In this document: positions 16,271 through 24,001 of the stretch, one piece after another
Position numbering within the stretch: position 1 is the first letter of the stretch
Layout: every line of letters starts with the position of its first letter
Assembly: GCA_036266995.1 (NCBI GenBank)
Contig: DATAWX010000058.1
Coordinates: 1 to 64,000 of the forward strand
DNA from: GCA-003244245 sp036266995
Lineage (GTDB): Bacteria > Actinomycetota > Actinomycetes > Mycobacteriales > Pseudonocardiaceae
DNA: 64,000 nt
Direction of reading: 5' to 3'
The notes under the pieces: model-generated
Seen by the model: only the letters and a program-made list of their open reading frames with translations
Databases searched by the model: none
Told to the model about the DNA's origin: nothing
Position numbers and translations under genes: made by a program

Positions 16271-18477
16271 TGAACACCCAACAACCCGAAAACAACGACA
16301 GCCAGCACCCGGCGCGGGATGCGACCTTGATCCCATTCCCCACCCCACCCGGTGAACAGAACGAATCGACACCCGAGGTGCTCGACGGAGAGGTGTTGTC
16401 CGATGAAGACAACGCGGCGGTCGCCCGCCGCTGCTTGGGGCGGGGTGTGGAGTGGTTGCCGCCGCGCGTGCTGGTGCTGGTACGGGGGGTGGCCGCGTCC
16501 CCACGGGCCGCTCAGGTCAAGGCGGTGGCCGCCTACCGGGTGCGCAAGGCCCCCCGGGATGTGACCCGGTTGTGCTGGTTCGCGCTACGCGGGCACGGCC
16601 GGTGGATCACCAAGGCCTGGACCTACACCACCCACGGCGACCTCCGCGCCGACGCTAGGGCCGCCCGCTTGGCTGGCGATCAGGAGGCCCGCCGGACCGC
16701 GCAGGAAACCATCCGTGCCGATAGCCGGGCGCGGTGGGCCAAGGTCGGTCTGGCGCTGCGCCGGGGGCTCGGTGGCGGGTTGCTGGTCACGTTCCTCGCC
16801 GGGGTGCTGGCGCTGATTAATTCCCAGGTCAGCCGGGCGGACATGTGGCCGTGGCTGGCCACCGTCTACACGGTGCTCGGCGTAGCCAGTGTGGTCGGGC
16901 TGTGGGTGCTCAAAGCGGCGCCGCTCGGCTGGCTGATCGCCGCGATGTGGGAGGGCCGCGACCGCACCCCCGGCGCGGGCTGGCTACACCGCCCGAACCG
17001 GGCCGACGCCGACTCCTGGATCGATGAGCGGATGATCTCCCAAGCCCTCGCCCACCTGGGGATCGGGCCGCTGGACCGGTTTTTCAAGGCCGCCGGGGAG
17101 CTGGTCTACACCGTGCCCGCCCGAGTCGACGGCGACGGCACGTACGCCCAAATCCGGCTGCCCATGGGCGTGACCGCCGATATGGTGGCCGCCAAACGGA
17201 CCACCCTGGCCGCGAACCTGGGTCGGGCTGCGTTGGAAACCTGGCCCACCCAAGGCGAGGAAGCGGGTGTCCTGGATCTGTGGGTGGCCGATAAGGGCAA
17301 GCTCGGAGCCGGGGCAGGGCCGTGGCCGCTGCTGCACGACGGTAGCGTGGATGTCTTCGAGGGCGTCCCGCTGGGCAAATCCCAACGCGGGGCGGTGATC
17401 TACGCCCCCTTGCCCGAGGCCAACTATTTGATCGGTGGCCGCCCAGGGCAGGGCAAGACCGCAGCAGCCCGAACGCTACTGCTCGGCGCCTCGCTGGACC
17501 CGACGGCGGAGTTGTGGGTATTCGTGATGGGCCAGTCTCCAGACTTCGCCCCGTTCGCACCCCGGTTGTCTCGATATGCGATGGGCATGGATGACAGCGT
17601 TGCTGAGGCCGCCATGCAGGCCCTGGCCGACCTCCTGACCGAGATGGAACGCCGAGGCAAGATCTTGGAACGCCAGCCCGGGTCGCCACCCAAAACCTCC
17701 CGGAAACTGGCCGACAAGCCCGGCCTAGGTTTGCATTGGTTGGGGTGCTTGATCAGTGAGTGCCACGAGCTGTTCCAACACAAGGACTACGGCAAGCAAG
17801 CCGCCGAGTGGGCCGTGCGGTTGATCAAACGCGGCCGCAAGTACGGCATCTCGCTGCTGCTGGACACCCAGTCCCCGACAAGGGACTCCCTGCCCAAGGA
17901 GGTCACCCGCAACGTCTCCTGCGGGTTGGCGTTCTCGGTGGCCGACCACGTCGCCAACGACGGTCTGCTCGGTGGGGGCAAGTACCGGGCCGGGATTAGG
18001 GCGACGGATCTGCGGATGAAAACCGACCGGGGCACCTGCGTCGCGGTCGGGGTCACCGATGCCACCTTCGAGCTGGTCAACACCTTCTACGTGCCGCTGG
18101 AAGACGGTATCGACATGGTCACCCCAGTGATCAACCGGGCAATGGCCGAGATCACCGACCTACGCCACACCGGGCCCACCCCCGACAGCACCGGCGACGG
18201 CCCGGCACCGGCCGACCCGCTGGCCGACATCGCCACAGTGCTCGGCGATACCCGCCGGGTGCTTACTCGGGTGGTGCTCACCCGGCTGGCCGAGCTCAAC
18301 CCGACTGAGTACGAGGGCTGGACCTTCACCGACCTCAAAGCCGCCCTGAGCGTGTACGGGATTGAGCCGGTCAAGTCCGCCGGAGTGATGGTGATCCGGG
18401 CCGAAGACATCACCACCGCGCTAACTGATCGTGACGAGGACGCCGGTGGTGCGGGTGATGAGGAGACAGGGAGTTGA
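16270..18477 (+). CDS. FtsK/SpoIIIE-type DNA translocase, TraSA-like transfer protein
   Basis: The 735-residue protein has two N-terminal membrane helices (about 170-190 and 200-218) and an FtsK-type motor with Walker A GGRPGQGKTAA (388-398), a Walker B region around LHWLGCLISECHEL, and the DTQSPTRDSLPKEV motif. In actinomycetes one hexameric protein of this kind transfers double-stranded plasmid DNA between mycelia, so no relaxase is needed. ATG 16270 or the in-frame GTG 16267 are both possible. A C-terminal winged-helix-like end (EGWTFTDLKAALSVYGI) may recognise short transfer repeats, as the gamma domain does in TraB. Confidence 0.9.
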   Translation: MNTQQPENNDSQHPARDATLIPFPTPPGEQNESTPEVLDGEVLSDEDNAAVARRCLGRGVEWLPPRVLVLVRGVAASPRAAQVKAVAAYRVRKAPRDVTRLCWFALRGHGRWITKAWTYTTHGDLRADARAARLAGDQEARRTAQETIRADSRARWAKVGLALRRGLGGGLLVTFLAGVLALINSQVSRADMWPWLATVYTVLGVASVVGLWVLKAAPLGWLIAAMWEGRDRTPGAGWLHRPNRADADSWIDERMISQALAHLGIGPLDRFFKAAGELVYTVPARVDGDGTYAQIRLPMGVTADMVAAKRTTLAANLGRAALETWPTQGEEAGVLDLWVADKGKLGAGAGPWPLLHDGSVDVFEGVPLGKSQRGAVIYAPLPEANYLIGGRPGQGKTAAARTLLLGASLDPTAELWVFVMGQSPDFAPFAPRLSRYAMGMDDSVAEAAMQALADLLTEMERRGKILERQPGSPPKTSRKLADKPGLGLHWLGCLISECHELFQHKDYGKQAAEWAVRLIKRGRKYGISLLLDTQSPTRDSLPKEVTRNVSCGLAFSVADHVANDGLLGGGKYRAGIRATDLRMKTDRGTCVAVGVTDATFELVNTFYVPLEDGIDMVTPVINRAMAEITDLRHTGPTPDSTGDGPAPADPLADIATVLGDTRRVLTRVVLTRLAELNPTEYEGWTFTDLKAALSVYGIEPVKSAGVMVIRAEDITTALTDRDEDAGGAGDEETGS

Positions 18478-18561
18478 CCAGGGAGGAGGTCAGGGAGGCT
18501 GGGGAGTTCTCCCTGTCGCCTCCCTCACCGCAACTCCCCGCCTTGATCAGGCCGTATCCCC

Positions 18562-18650
18562 GGCAGGGACCCGTATCCCTGCCGCGCTAACAGCCCGCTA
18601 AACCCCCAGATCCGGGGGCAGGGAGGGCCGCACCCGCCTCCCTCCCTGCC
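18562..18650. repeat. cluster of hairpins between tra and primase genes
   Basis: The 257-bp gap 18478-18734 holds several strong hairpins. 18562-18583 has an 8-bp stem and a 6-base loop. 18617-18627 pairs with 18640-18650 (11 bp). CCCCC/GGGGG flanks 18603-18618. GGGAGG and CCTCCC words recur through the gap. Possible roles are a terminator for the transfer operon, the cis-acting transfer locus (clt) read by the FtsK protein, or an origin element. Confidence 0.55.
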
Positions 18651-18734
18651 TCGGCCTGGACCTCGCACGCCCACACCTGGCTACTCAGAGTGATACGAGA
18701 GTTACTCGTTCGAGATTTAGGGAGATCACCCGCT

Positions 18735-19652
18735 GTGGACACCATCACCTCCAACCTGCGCGCCTGGGCCTTGCATATCGCCGCTCGCGGCTGGCACGTC
18801 TTCCCAATCACCCCCGGCGCCAAAAAACCACCCGTCATCGATCGGTGGGAGACTCGGGCCAGCACCGACCCCGACCAAATCCACCGCTGGTGGCGCCGCA
18901 CCGCTTACTCGATCGGTATCGCTACCGGCCCGTCTGGGCTGGTCGTGATCGACCTCGACACCCGCAAACCCGGCCAACACACCCCGGACCGTTGGGCCAC
19001 CCTGGGCATCAGTTCCGGCGTCGGGGTGCTGAGGGTCCTGGCCCGTCAGCACGGCGCCACGGTCACCCCGACCTACGCCGTGACGACCCCCTCCGGCGGG
19101 TGGCACCTCTACTACACCGCCCCGACCAGGGTAGCGCTGCGCAACACCCACGACGTGATCGGCTTCAAGATCGACACCCGCGCCCAGGGCGGGTACGTCG
19201 TCGCACCCGGCAGCCCGGTCCCCCCGAGCGGATACGAGCTGATTGACGACCGAGATCCGGTCGAATTGCCGGGCTGGTTACACCAGGCCCTCACTCCCCG
19301 GCCGCCGACGGCGTTCTCAGCGCCTGCTGTGCCCGCCGCTGCCAACCCCGACGGCTACACCTCCGCCGCTGTGCGGGGTGAGGTCCAGCGGGTGCGCACG
19401 GCCCCGCCAGGTCAGCACAACGCCGTGCTCTGCCGCGCCGCCTACGCCCTGGGTCAACTCGTCGGCGCCCGGCTCCTCGACCACGGCGCCGCCAGGGCCG
19501 AACTCACCGCCGCCGCTGACGCGCTGATCGGCGCCGACTGCGACTGCACCCCGACCGAGGTCGCCCGGGTCATCACCGCCGGTCTGGCCGCCGGGACACG
19601 CAACCCCCGCCGCACCACCCCCCGTACCAGCAACCACCGGAGGGCTGCATGA
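18735..19652 (+). CDS. bifunctional DNA primase/polymerase (Prim-Pol)
   Basis: This 305-residue protein belongs to the Prim-Pol (PF09250) family of the archaeo-eukaryotic primase superfamily. Visible motifs are HVFPITPGAKKP near the start, VVIDLDT (catalytic Asp pair) and TPSGGWHLYY. It would synthesise primers for element replication. I prefer GTG 18735, with AGGGAGA upstream, over GTG 18690, which lacks a signal. The DUF3631 ATPase overlaps its stop by ATGA. The same pairing occurs on many AICEs in place of RepSA. Confidence 0.88.
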   Translation: MDTITSNLRAWALHIAARGWHVFPITPGAKKPPVIDRWETRASTDPDQIHRWWRRTAYSIGIATGPSGLVVIDLDTRKPGQHTPDRWATLGISSGVGVLRVLARQHGATVTPTYAVTTPSGGWHLYYTAPTRVALRNTHDVIGFKIDTRAQGGYVVAPGSPVPPSGYELIDDRDPVELPGWLHQALTPRPPTAFSAPAVPAAANPDGYTSAAVRGEVQRVRTAPPGQHNAVLCRAAYALGQLVGARLLDHGAARAELTAAADALIGADCDCTPTEVARVITAGLAAGTRNPRRTTPRTSNHRRAA

Positions 19653-21154
19653 CAATCGAGGTAGACACTGCGATGAGCGCGATTGATGCCGCCATCGGCG
19701 ACCCTGGATGCCGCCGGTGCAGCCAACCCGTCACCGGGTCACCCTCGCCGGATTTCTGCTCCGAGCACTGCCAACAGACCTGGCACGAACAGCAGACCGG
19801 AGCTAGCGCGCCAACCCCACCGTTGGGCTGGTTAGGCCAGCCACCCGAGCCGGTCGTGCGACCCGGGCACGACGTACTCGATGACGTCGCCGCGTTCGTC
19901 GCCCGGTTCTCGGTGTTCCCCTCCGAACACTGCGCACCAACACTCGCACTTTGGTACGCCCACACCCACGCCACCGAGCAGTTCTACGTCACCCCCCGGC
20001 TGGTCCTGGACTCCGCCGAACCCGGGTCCGGGAAAACCCGGGTCTTAGAAGTCGCCCAATACCTCGTACGGGCACCCGAGATGACAATCTCGGCCACTCC
20101 GGCGGCGTTGTTTCGGTTGGTGTCGATGGGGCCTATCACGATCCTGTTCGATGAGGTCGACGTGATATTCAACCCCAAAAACGGTGGTAACAACGAAGAC
20201 CTCCGGGGACTGCTCAACGCCGGGTACAAGCGGTCGGCCACCATCGCCCGCTGCGTCGGAGACGCCAAAAACATCAAAGTCGAACGCTTCGCCGTCTACG
20301 CCCCCGCCGCACTCGCCGGAATCGCCGGAGCCATGCCCACCACCATCACCACCCGCGCCATCACCATCCACATGCGCCGACGCCGCACCGACGAACCCGT
20401 CGAACCATTCCGAGAACGCCAAGTAGCCAGCCAAGCCCAACCCCTGCGAGAGCAACTCGCCGCCTGGATCGACTCCACCGGCACCCAGCTCGGCGACGCC
20501 CAACCCGACATGCCCGACGGCGTCACCGACCGATCAGCCGAAATCTGGGAACCACTCCTAGCCATCGCTGACACCGCTGGCGGGCACTGGCCCGACACCG
20601 CCCGCAGCGCCTGCCGACACTTCGTCCTCGACACCGGACCGCAGATCACCTCACGCGGTGTCCGACTGCTGGCCGACCTGCGGGAACTCTTCGCCCGCGC
20701 TGGCACGGGCAGAATGCGCACCACCGACATTCTCCCCGCTCTGTGCGACCTCGAAGAATCCCCTTGGGGCGACCTCGACGGCAAACCCCTCGACGCCCGC
20801 CGACTGGCCCGGCTACTGGAGCGTTTCGGAGTCAAACCAGGCCTGTTCAAGGTCAACGGCGAGCCCATGAAGGGCTACCAAACTGCCGGGGAACACGGCC
20901 TGGCCGACGCCTGGGGCCGCTACCTCCCCGAGCACCCCGCACCCATCGGTTACTGCGGTTACTCCGGTTACCCCGCAGGTCAAGCGGTAACCGATCTCCA
21001 CCCGGTAACCGACCCAACGGTTACCCCACCGGCACCGGTAACCGTTGGGTCGGTTACCCCGGATCCATCGGTTACCCCCCTGACCAGGCAAGTAACCGCA
21101 GTAACCGCAGTAACCGCATCCAGCCACCCCCACCTAGGAGGACCCCGACCGTGA
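19649..21154 (+). CDS. DUF3631 P-loop replication ATPase
   Basis: The 501-residue protein has an N-terminal Cys motif (CRRCSQP ... FCSEHC), a P-loop ATPase with Walker A EPGSGKTR and Walker B ILFDEVDVIF, and a DUF3631 C-terminal half. Paired with Prim-Pol it is the likely replicative helicase or initiator of the element. The last 70 codons are unusual: they encode a Val/Thr/Pro-rich tail because the DNA there is a dense array of GGTTAC/GTAACC motifs, including a perfect 22-bp-arm inverted repeat, so coding and DNA-site functions overlap. The stop overlaps the excisionase start. Confidence 0.85.
   Translation: MTIEVDTAMSAIDAAIGDPGCRRCSQPVTGSPSPDFCSEHCQQTWHEQQTGASAPTPPLGWLGQPPEPVVRPGHDVLDDVAAFVARFSVFPSEHCAPTLALWYAHTHATEQFYVTPRLVLDSAEPGSGKTRVLEVAQYLVRAPEMTISATPAALFRLVSMGPITILFDEVDVIFNPKNGGNNEDLRGLLNAGYKRSATIARCVGDAKNIKVERFAVYAPAALAGIAGAMPTTITTRAITIHMRRRRTDEPVEPFRERQVASQAQPLREQLAAWIDSTGTQLGDAQPDMPDGVTDRSAEIWEPLLAIADTAGGHWPDTARSACRHFVLDTGPQITSRGVRLLADLRELFARAGTGRMRTTDILPALCDLEESPWGDLDGKPLDARRLARLLERFGVKPGLFKVNGEPMKGYQTAGEHGLADAWGRYLPEHPAPIGYCGYSGYPAGQAVTDLHPVTDPTVTPPAPVTVGSVTPDPSVTPLTRQVTAVTAVTASSHPHLGGPRP
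20948..21117. repeat. iteron-like GGTTAC/GTAACC array, candidate origin
   Basis: Six GGTTAC (starting 20948, 20957, 20966, 21019, 21052, 21070) and six GTAACC (20987, 21005, 21038, 21092, 21101, 21110) lie within 170 bp. The first three are spaced 9 bp apart; the last three form a tandem 9-mer AGTAACCGC. In the centre, 21004-21025 and 21037-21058 form a perfect 22-bp inverted repeat around an 11-bp spacer. The array lies inside the 3' end of the replication ATPase gene and just before xis. It may bind the initiator, or Xis for excision. Confidence 0.75.
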
Positions 21155-21453
21155 GCGCCCGCACAACTGAGATAGCCGACCTGCTGGCGCGACTGGCGGT
21201 TCTCATGTCGGACCAGCCACCTACCCCCACGGTCGCGGTATCCCGGCCGATGCCTGCACGGGTGCTGCTGACAGTGGAGGAAGCCGCCGACCGCATGCAC
21301 ATTGGAAAGACCAAGACATACGCCCTAGTCAAATCCGGCGAACTCGAATCGATACTGATTGGTCGCTTGCGACGCATCCATATCGATGCGGTCAACGCCT
21401 ACGCCGCACGACTGACCGCTGACCAGGCTAATTCCCTCCGATCGGCAGCGTAG
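21151..21453 (+). CDS. xis: excisionase, helix-turn-helix family
   Basis: The 100-residue product carries a MerR/excisionase-type helix-turn-helix: LLTVEEAADRMHIGKTKTYALV, then SGELESILIGRLRRIHIDAVNAY. GTG 21151 has TAGGAGG upstream and overlaps the preceding stop. It lies 9 bp before the integrase, the standard arrangement for directing excision of tRNA-integrated elements. The iteron-like array immediately upstream may include its binding sites. Confidence 0.88.
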   Translation: MSARTTEIADLLARLAVLMSDQPPTPTVAVSRPMPARVLLTVEEAADRMHIGKTKTYALVKSGELESILIGRLRRIHIDAVNAYAARLTADQANSLRSAA

Positions 21454-21462
21454 GAGAGCTAG

Positions 21463-22746
21463 ATGTCACGCCAGAAGAACACTCGCAACGCCAACGGCCG
21501 ATCCAGTATCTACTACAGCGACAAGGACAAGTGCTGGCACGGCTACGTCACAGTTGGAGTCAAGGACACAGGGAGAGCAGACCGCCGACACGTACGCGGT
21601 CAGAGCCAAACTGAGGTCACAAAGAAGGTCCGAAAGCTAGAACGAGAGCGCGACGACGGCAAAACCCGGAAGCCGGGACAGACTTGGACCGTCGAGCAGT
21701 GGCTAACCTGTTGGCTTGAGACCATCATTGCGCCGCCGGTCATCACCGAAAACGCATACATCGCCTACGAAGTCGCCGTGCGGGTGCATCTCAATCCCGG
21801 CATCGGCGCGCATAAGCTCGACAAGTTGGAGCCCGAGCACCTCGAAGTGCTATACCGGAAGATGTCGAGAGCTGGTGCCAAGCCAGGGCGAGTGCACCAG
21901 GTACACCGGACCATTCGAGCTGCGCTCAATGAGGCCATACGGCGAAAGAAGATCACCGAGAACCCCGCGTTGCTGGCCAGGGCACCCAAAGTCGACGAGG
22001 AAGAGGTGGAGCCGTACTCCGTTGCCCAGGTAAAGAGCCTCCTCGAAACCGCGCAGGAGAGGCGCAACAGCGCCCGATGGGCTGTGGCTCTGGCGCTCGG
22101 CTTGCGCCAGGGCGAAGCGTTGGGATTGCAGTGGTCGGACGTCGACCTAGACGACTACACACTCCTCGTCCGCCGCAGCCGACTACGCCCGAAGTGGAAG
22201 CACGGATGCGCCGAGCCGTGCGGTCGCAAGTTCGGCGGACACTGCCCGCAACGGGTGCCGCTGCGCACGGAAACGGCAGGTACAAAGTCCAAGGCTGGCA
22301 AGCGTGGGATCGGTCTACCAGACGAGTTGGTCGCGCTGCTCAAGCACCACAGGGCAGAGCAGGAGTGCGAACGGCTCAAGGCTGCGGAGCTCTGGCAGGA
22401 AACGGGCTACGTATTCACCACCCCGACCGGCGGACCGCTCAACCCACGTACCGACTACACCGAGTGGAAGCGACTGCTTGAACGGGCCGGCGTACCAGAA
22501 CGTCGCCTACACGACGCTCGGCACACAGCCGCCACGGTTCTGCTGCTGTTGCAGATCCCGGACCGCACAGTGATGTCGATCATGGGATGGTCTAACTCAG
22601 CCATGGCGGCCCGGTACCAACACATCATCGCGGCCATCCGACGAGACGTGGCTACCAGCGTTGGCGGGCTCCTCTGGAAACCAGCCGTACCAGCCGTGCC
22701 GGATGGCGACGACAGCGCAGCAGAGCCCCCCGTACCGGCCGCCTAG
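21463..22746 (+). CDS. int: tyrosine site-specific integrase
   Basis: The 427-residue integrase has an N-terminal arm-binding region, a SAM-like core-binding domain (TWTVEQWLTCWLE) and a catalytic domain with Arg in LGLRQGEALGLQW, HDARHTAAT (H-x-x-R), MGWSN, and the nucleophile Tyr in AARYQHI. It also contains a Cys/His insert (CAEPCGRKFGGHC) seen in related actinomycete integrases. ATG 21463 follows TAGGAGAG. The gene ends 84 bp from tRNA-Ser, which is its attachment site. Confidence 0.95.
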   Translation: MSRQKNTRNANGRSSIYYSDKDKCWHGYVTVGVKDTGRADRRHVRGQSQTEVTKKVRKLERERDDGKTRKPGQTWTVEQWLTCWLETIIAPPVITENAYIAYEVAVRVHLNPGIGAHKLDKLEPEHLEVLYRKMSRAGAKPGRVHQVHRTIRAALNEAIRRKKITENPALLARAPKVDEEEVEPYSVAQVKSLLETAQERRNSARWAVALALGLRQGEALGLQWSDVDLDDYTLLVRRSRLRPKWKHGCAEPCGRKFGGHCPQRVPLRTETAGTKSKAGKRGIGLPDELVALLKHHRAEQECERLKAAELWQETGYVFTTPTGGPLNPRTDYTEWKRLLERAGVPERRLHDARHTAATVLLLLQIPDRTVMSIMGWSNSAMAARYQHIIAAIRRDVATSVGGLLWKPAVPAVPDGDDSAAEPPVPAA

Positions 22747-22771
22747 CGAGGTAAATGCCACCACAAATGCA

Positions 22772-22827
22772 ACCAGCATTACAAACGCCGGTCATCTGCA
22801 GATGAGATGATCGGCGTTTGTGCTGGT
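22772..22827. terminator. hairpin terminator between integrase and tRNA-Ser
   Basis: ACCAGC plus ACAAACGCCG on the left pairs with CGGCGTTTGT plus GCTGGT on the right, with a 3-base bulge and an inner CATCTGCAGATG palindrome. It lies between the convergent integrase and tRNA genes, so it could stop transcription from both sides. Confidence 0.65.
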
Positions 22828-22830
22828 AGT

Positions 22831-22889
22831 TGGCGGTAGCGGTGGGATTTGAACCCACGGAGGGCGTGAACCCTCACGCGCTTTCGAGG
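22831..22889 (-). repeat. attR within tRNA-Ser
   Basis: This 59-base segment is the counterpart of attL at 8908-8967. It retains a complete tRNA and differs from attL by one indel-type change (22860 against 8937-8938) and by the anticodon middle base region, showing that the att copies are not identical. Confidence 0.85.
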
Positions 22890-22920
22890 CGCGCTCCTTC
22901 GGCCGCTCGGACACGCTACC
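22831..22920 (-). tRNA. tRNA-Ser (anticodon CGA), integration target
   Basis: On the minus strand the 7-bp acceptor GGTAGCG (22920-22914) pairs with CGCTACC. Discriminator G is at 22834 and an encoded CCA at 22833-22831. The anticodon loop is CTCGAAA (anticodon CGA), a long variable arm is present as in class II tRNAs, and the T loop is TTCAAAT. The 90-nt length fits tRNA-Ser. The 3' half, from the anticodon loop, is the attR of the element. Confidence 0.95.
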
Positions 22921-22925
22921 GCCGG

Positions 22926-23429
22926 TCACGATACCGGACGTACCGGCGCGATCCTCGTGCGGTGGTCGGCGAAGAACCCGGTGAGCAGGGCAGCGCACTC
23001 CGACTCGAGGACACCCCCGAGGACCTGCGGGCGGTGGTGCAATCGACGGTCCCGGACGACGTCCCACAGCGATCCGACTGCACCTGTCTTGGGCTCCCAG
23101 GCACCGAACACCAGACGATCCACCCGGGCCGCGACCAGAGCGCCCGCGCACATGGTGCAGGGCTCCAGGGTGACCGCCAGGGTGCAGCCGGTCAGCCGCC
23201 AGCCGTCACCGCGCCCGGCAGCACGTAGCCGGGCCGCTCCGGCCCGCAGAGCCAGCAGCTCGGCGTGCGCGGTCGGGTCCCCGGTGGCCTCCCGGGCATT
23301 GCAGGCGGCGGCGAGCTCGATGCCATCGGCGTCGACCAGCACGGCTCCGATCGGCACATCACCAGTACGCACCGCGTCGCCGGCTACTTCGATCGCTCGC
23401 CGCACCAGCGCCAGGTCGGCAGCCGTCAC
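22926..23429 (-). CDS. tadA: tRNA-specific adenosine deaminase
   Basis: TadA converts A34 of tRNA-Arg(ACG) to inosine. The 167-residue protein has the zinc motif AHAELLALR (His and catalytic Glu) and PCTMCAGALV (two Cys), and GAVLVD near the start. GTG 23429 overlaps the stop of the upstream partner gene (GTGA), which fixes the start; the longer frame to 23477 runs into that gene. The arrangement tRNA-Ser, tadA, associated protein, tyrA resembles that of mycobacteria, where integrase remnants also sit next to it. Confidence 0.93.
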   Translation of the reverse strand: MTAADLALVRRAIEVAGDAVRTGDVPIGAVLVDADGIELAAACNAREATGDPTAHAELLALRAGAARLRAAGRGDGWRLTGCTLAVTLEPCTMCAGALVAARVDRLVFGAWEPKTGAVGSLWDVVRDRRLHHRPQVLGGVLESECAALLTGFFADHRTRIAPVRPVS

Positions 23430-23911
23430 CCCGGTTGCTTCTCCAGCAGCGCGGACAGCTGCGACTGGAACCCGCACCGCTGGGCGATCATGTCTAGCTG
23501 CTCATCCGGGTACAGGTCCACCTCATCGATGATCACCTGCATCTCCTCCGCCGGCAATCCCAGGTCGGCGAGCAACCCGAGGTCGCCCTCCGGCCAGACA
23601 TCGTCGGCATCCGCTGCATCCTCTTCGGGGACGTCGACGCGCAGCAGGTCCAGCACGTCGGCCGCGACGTCATAGTCCAGTGCCGCGACGGCATCGGACA
23701 GCAGCAACGACACACCGCCAGGCACCGGCCGCACCACGACGAAGAACTCGTCATCGACGTCGAGCAGGCCGAAGACAGCGCCGGTGGAACGTTGTCCGCG
23801 CAGCTCAGTGATGGCCGCGTCCAGGTCTTTCAGAGCCGCGGCATCCAGTTTCGTGCACTGCCAGCGCCCGTCCTCTCGGACCACAGCGATGGCAAAGCCG
23901 GTGACCGACAT
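23426..23911 (-). CDS. tRNA adenosine deaminase-associated protein
   Basis: This acidic 161-residue protein (FAIAVVREDGRWQ start; conserved WPEGDLGLLADLGL centre) belongs to the actinobacterial family found upstream of tadA. The 4-bp overlap with tadA implies coupled translation. Its biochemical role is unknown; association with TadA is inferred from constant neighbourhood. ATG 23911 is chosen because it begins at the conserved strand; the extension to 24127 overlaps the divergent amidohydrolase promoter. Confidence 0.85.
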   Translation of the reverse strand: MSVTGFAIAVVREDGRWQCTKLDAAALKDLDAAITELRGQRSTGAVFGLLDVDDEFFVVVRPVPGGVSLLLSDAVAALDYDVAADVLDLLRVDVPEEDAADADDVWPEGDLGLLADLGLPAEEMQVIIDEVDLYPDEQLDMIAQRCGFQSQLSALLEKQPG

Positions 23912-24001
23912 GGCACAAGTATGCGCTCCCTGGCTCCGCACGGAAGCGCGATCACCGATTCGAGCCCCCGATGCCAGGATGACGTGCGAAGATGAGCGGT
24001 T

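Larger units (their letters stand above)
8908..22889 (+). mobile_element. AICE-type integrative element in tRNA-Ser(CGA)
   Basis: Two copies of the 3' half of tRNA-Ser, from anticodon loop to CCA, bound this segment of about 14 kb (8908-8967 and 22831-22889). Inside are the hallmark genes of actinomycete integrative and conjugative elements: GntR/UTRA regulator, FtsK-type translocase for double-stranded DNA transfer, Prim-Pol, DUF3631 ATPase, excisionase, and a tyrosine integrase ending 84 bp from the tRNA. No relaxase or type IV secretion genes occur, as expected for AICEs. Restriction-modification genes and a GNAT gene are cargo next to attL. All core genes appear intact, so excision could still work. 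The chromosome resumes at the intact tRNA on the right. Confidence 0.88.

Noticed and set aside
18735..19652. CRISPR-associated or phage primase
   Set aside because: No capsid, terminase or cas genes occur; the neighbours are AICE transfer and integration genes.
20948..21117. CRISPR array in the DUF3631 gene
   Set aside because: Motifs are 6-9 bp, in both orientations, without unique spacers; iteron-like instead.
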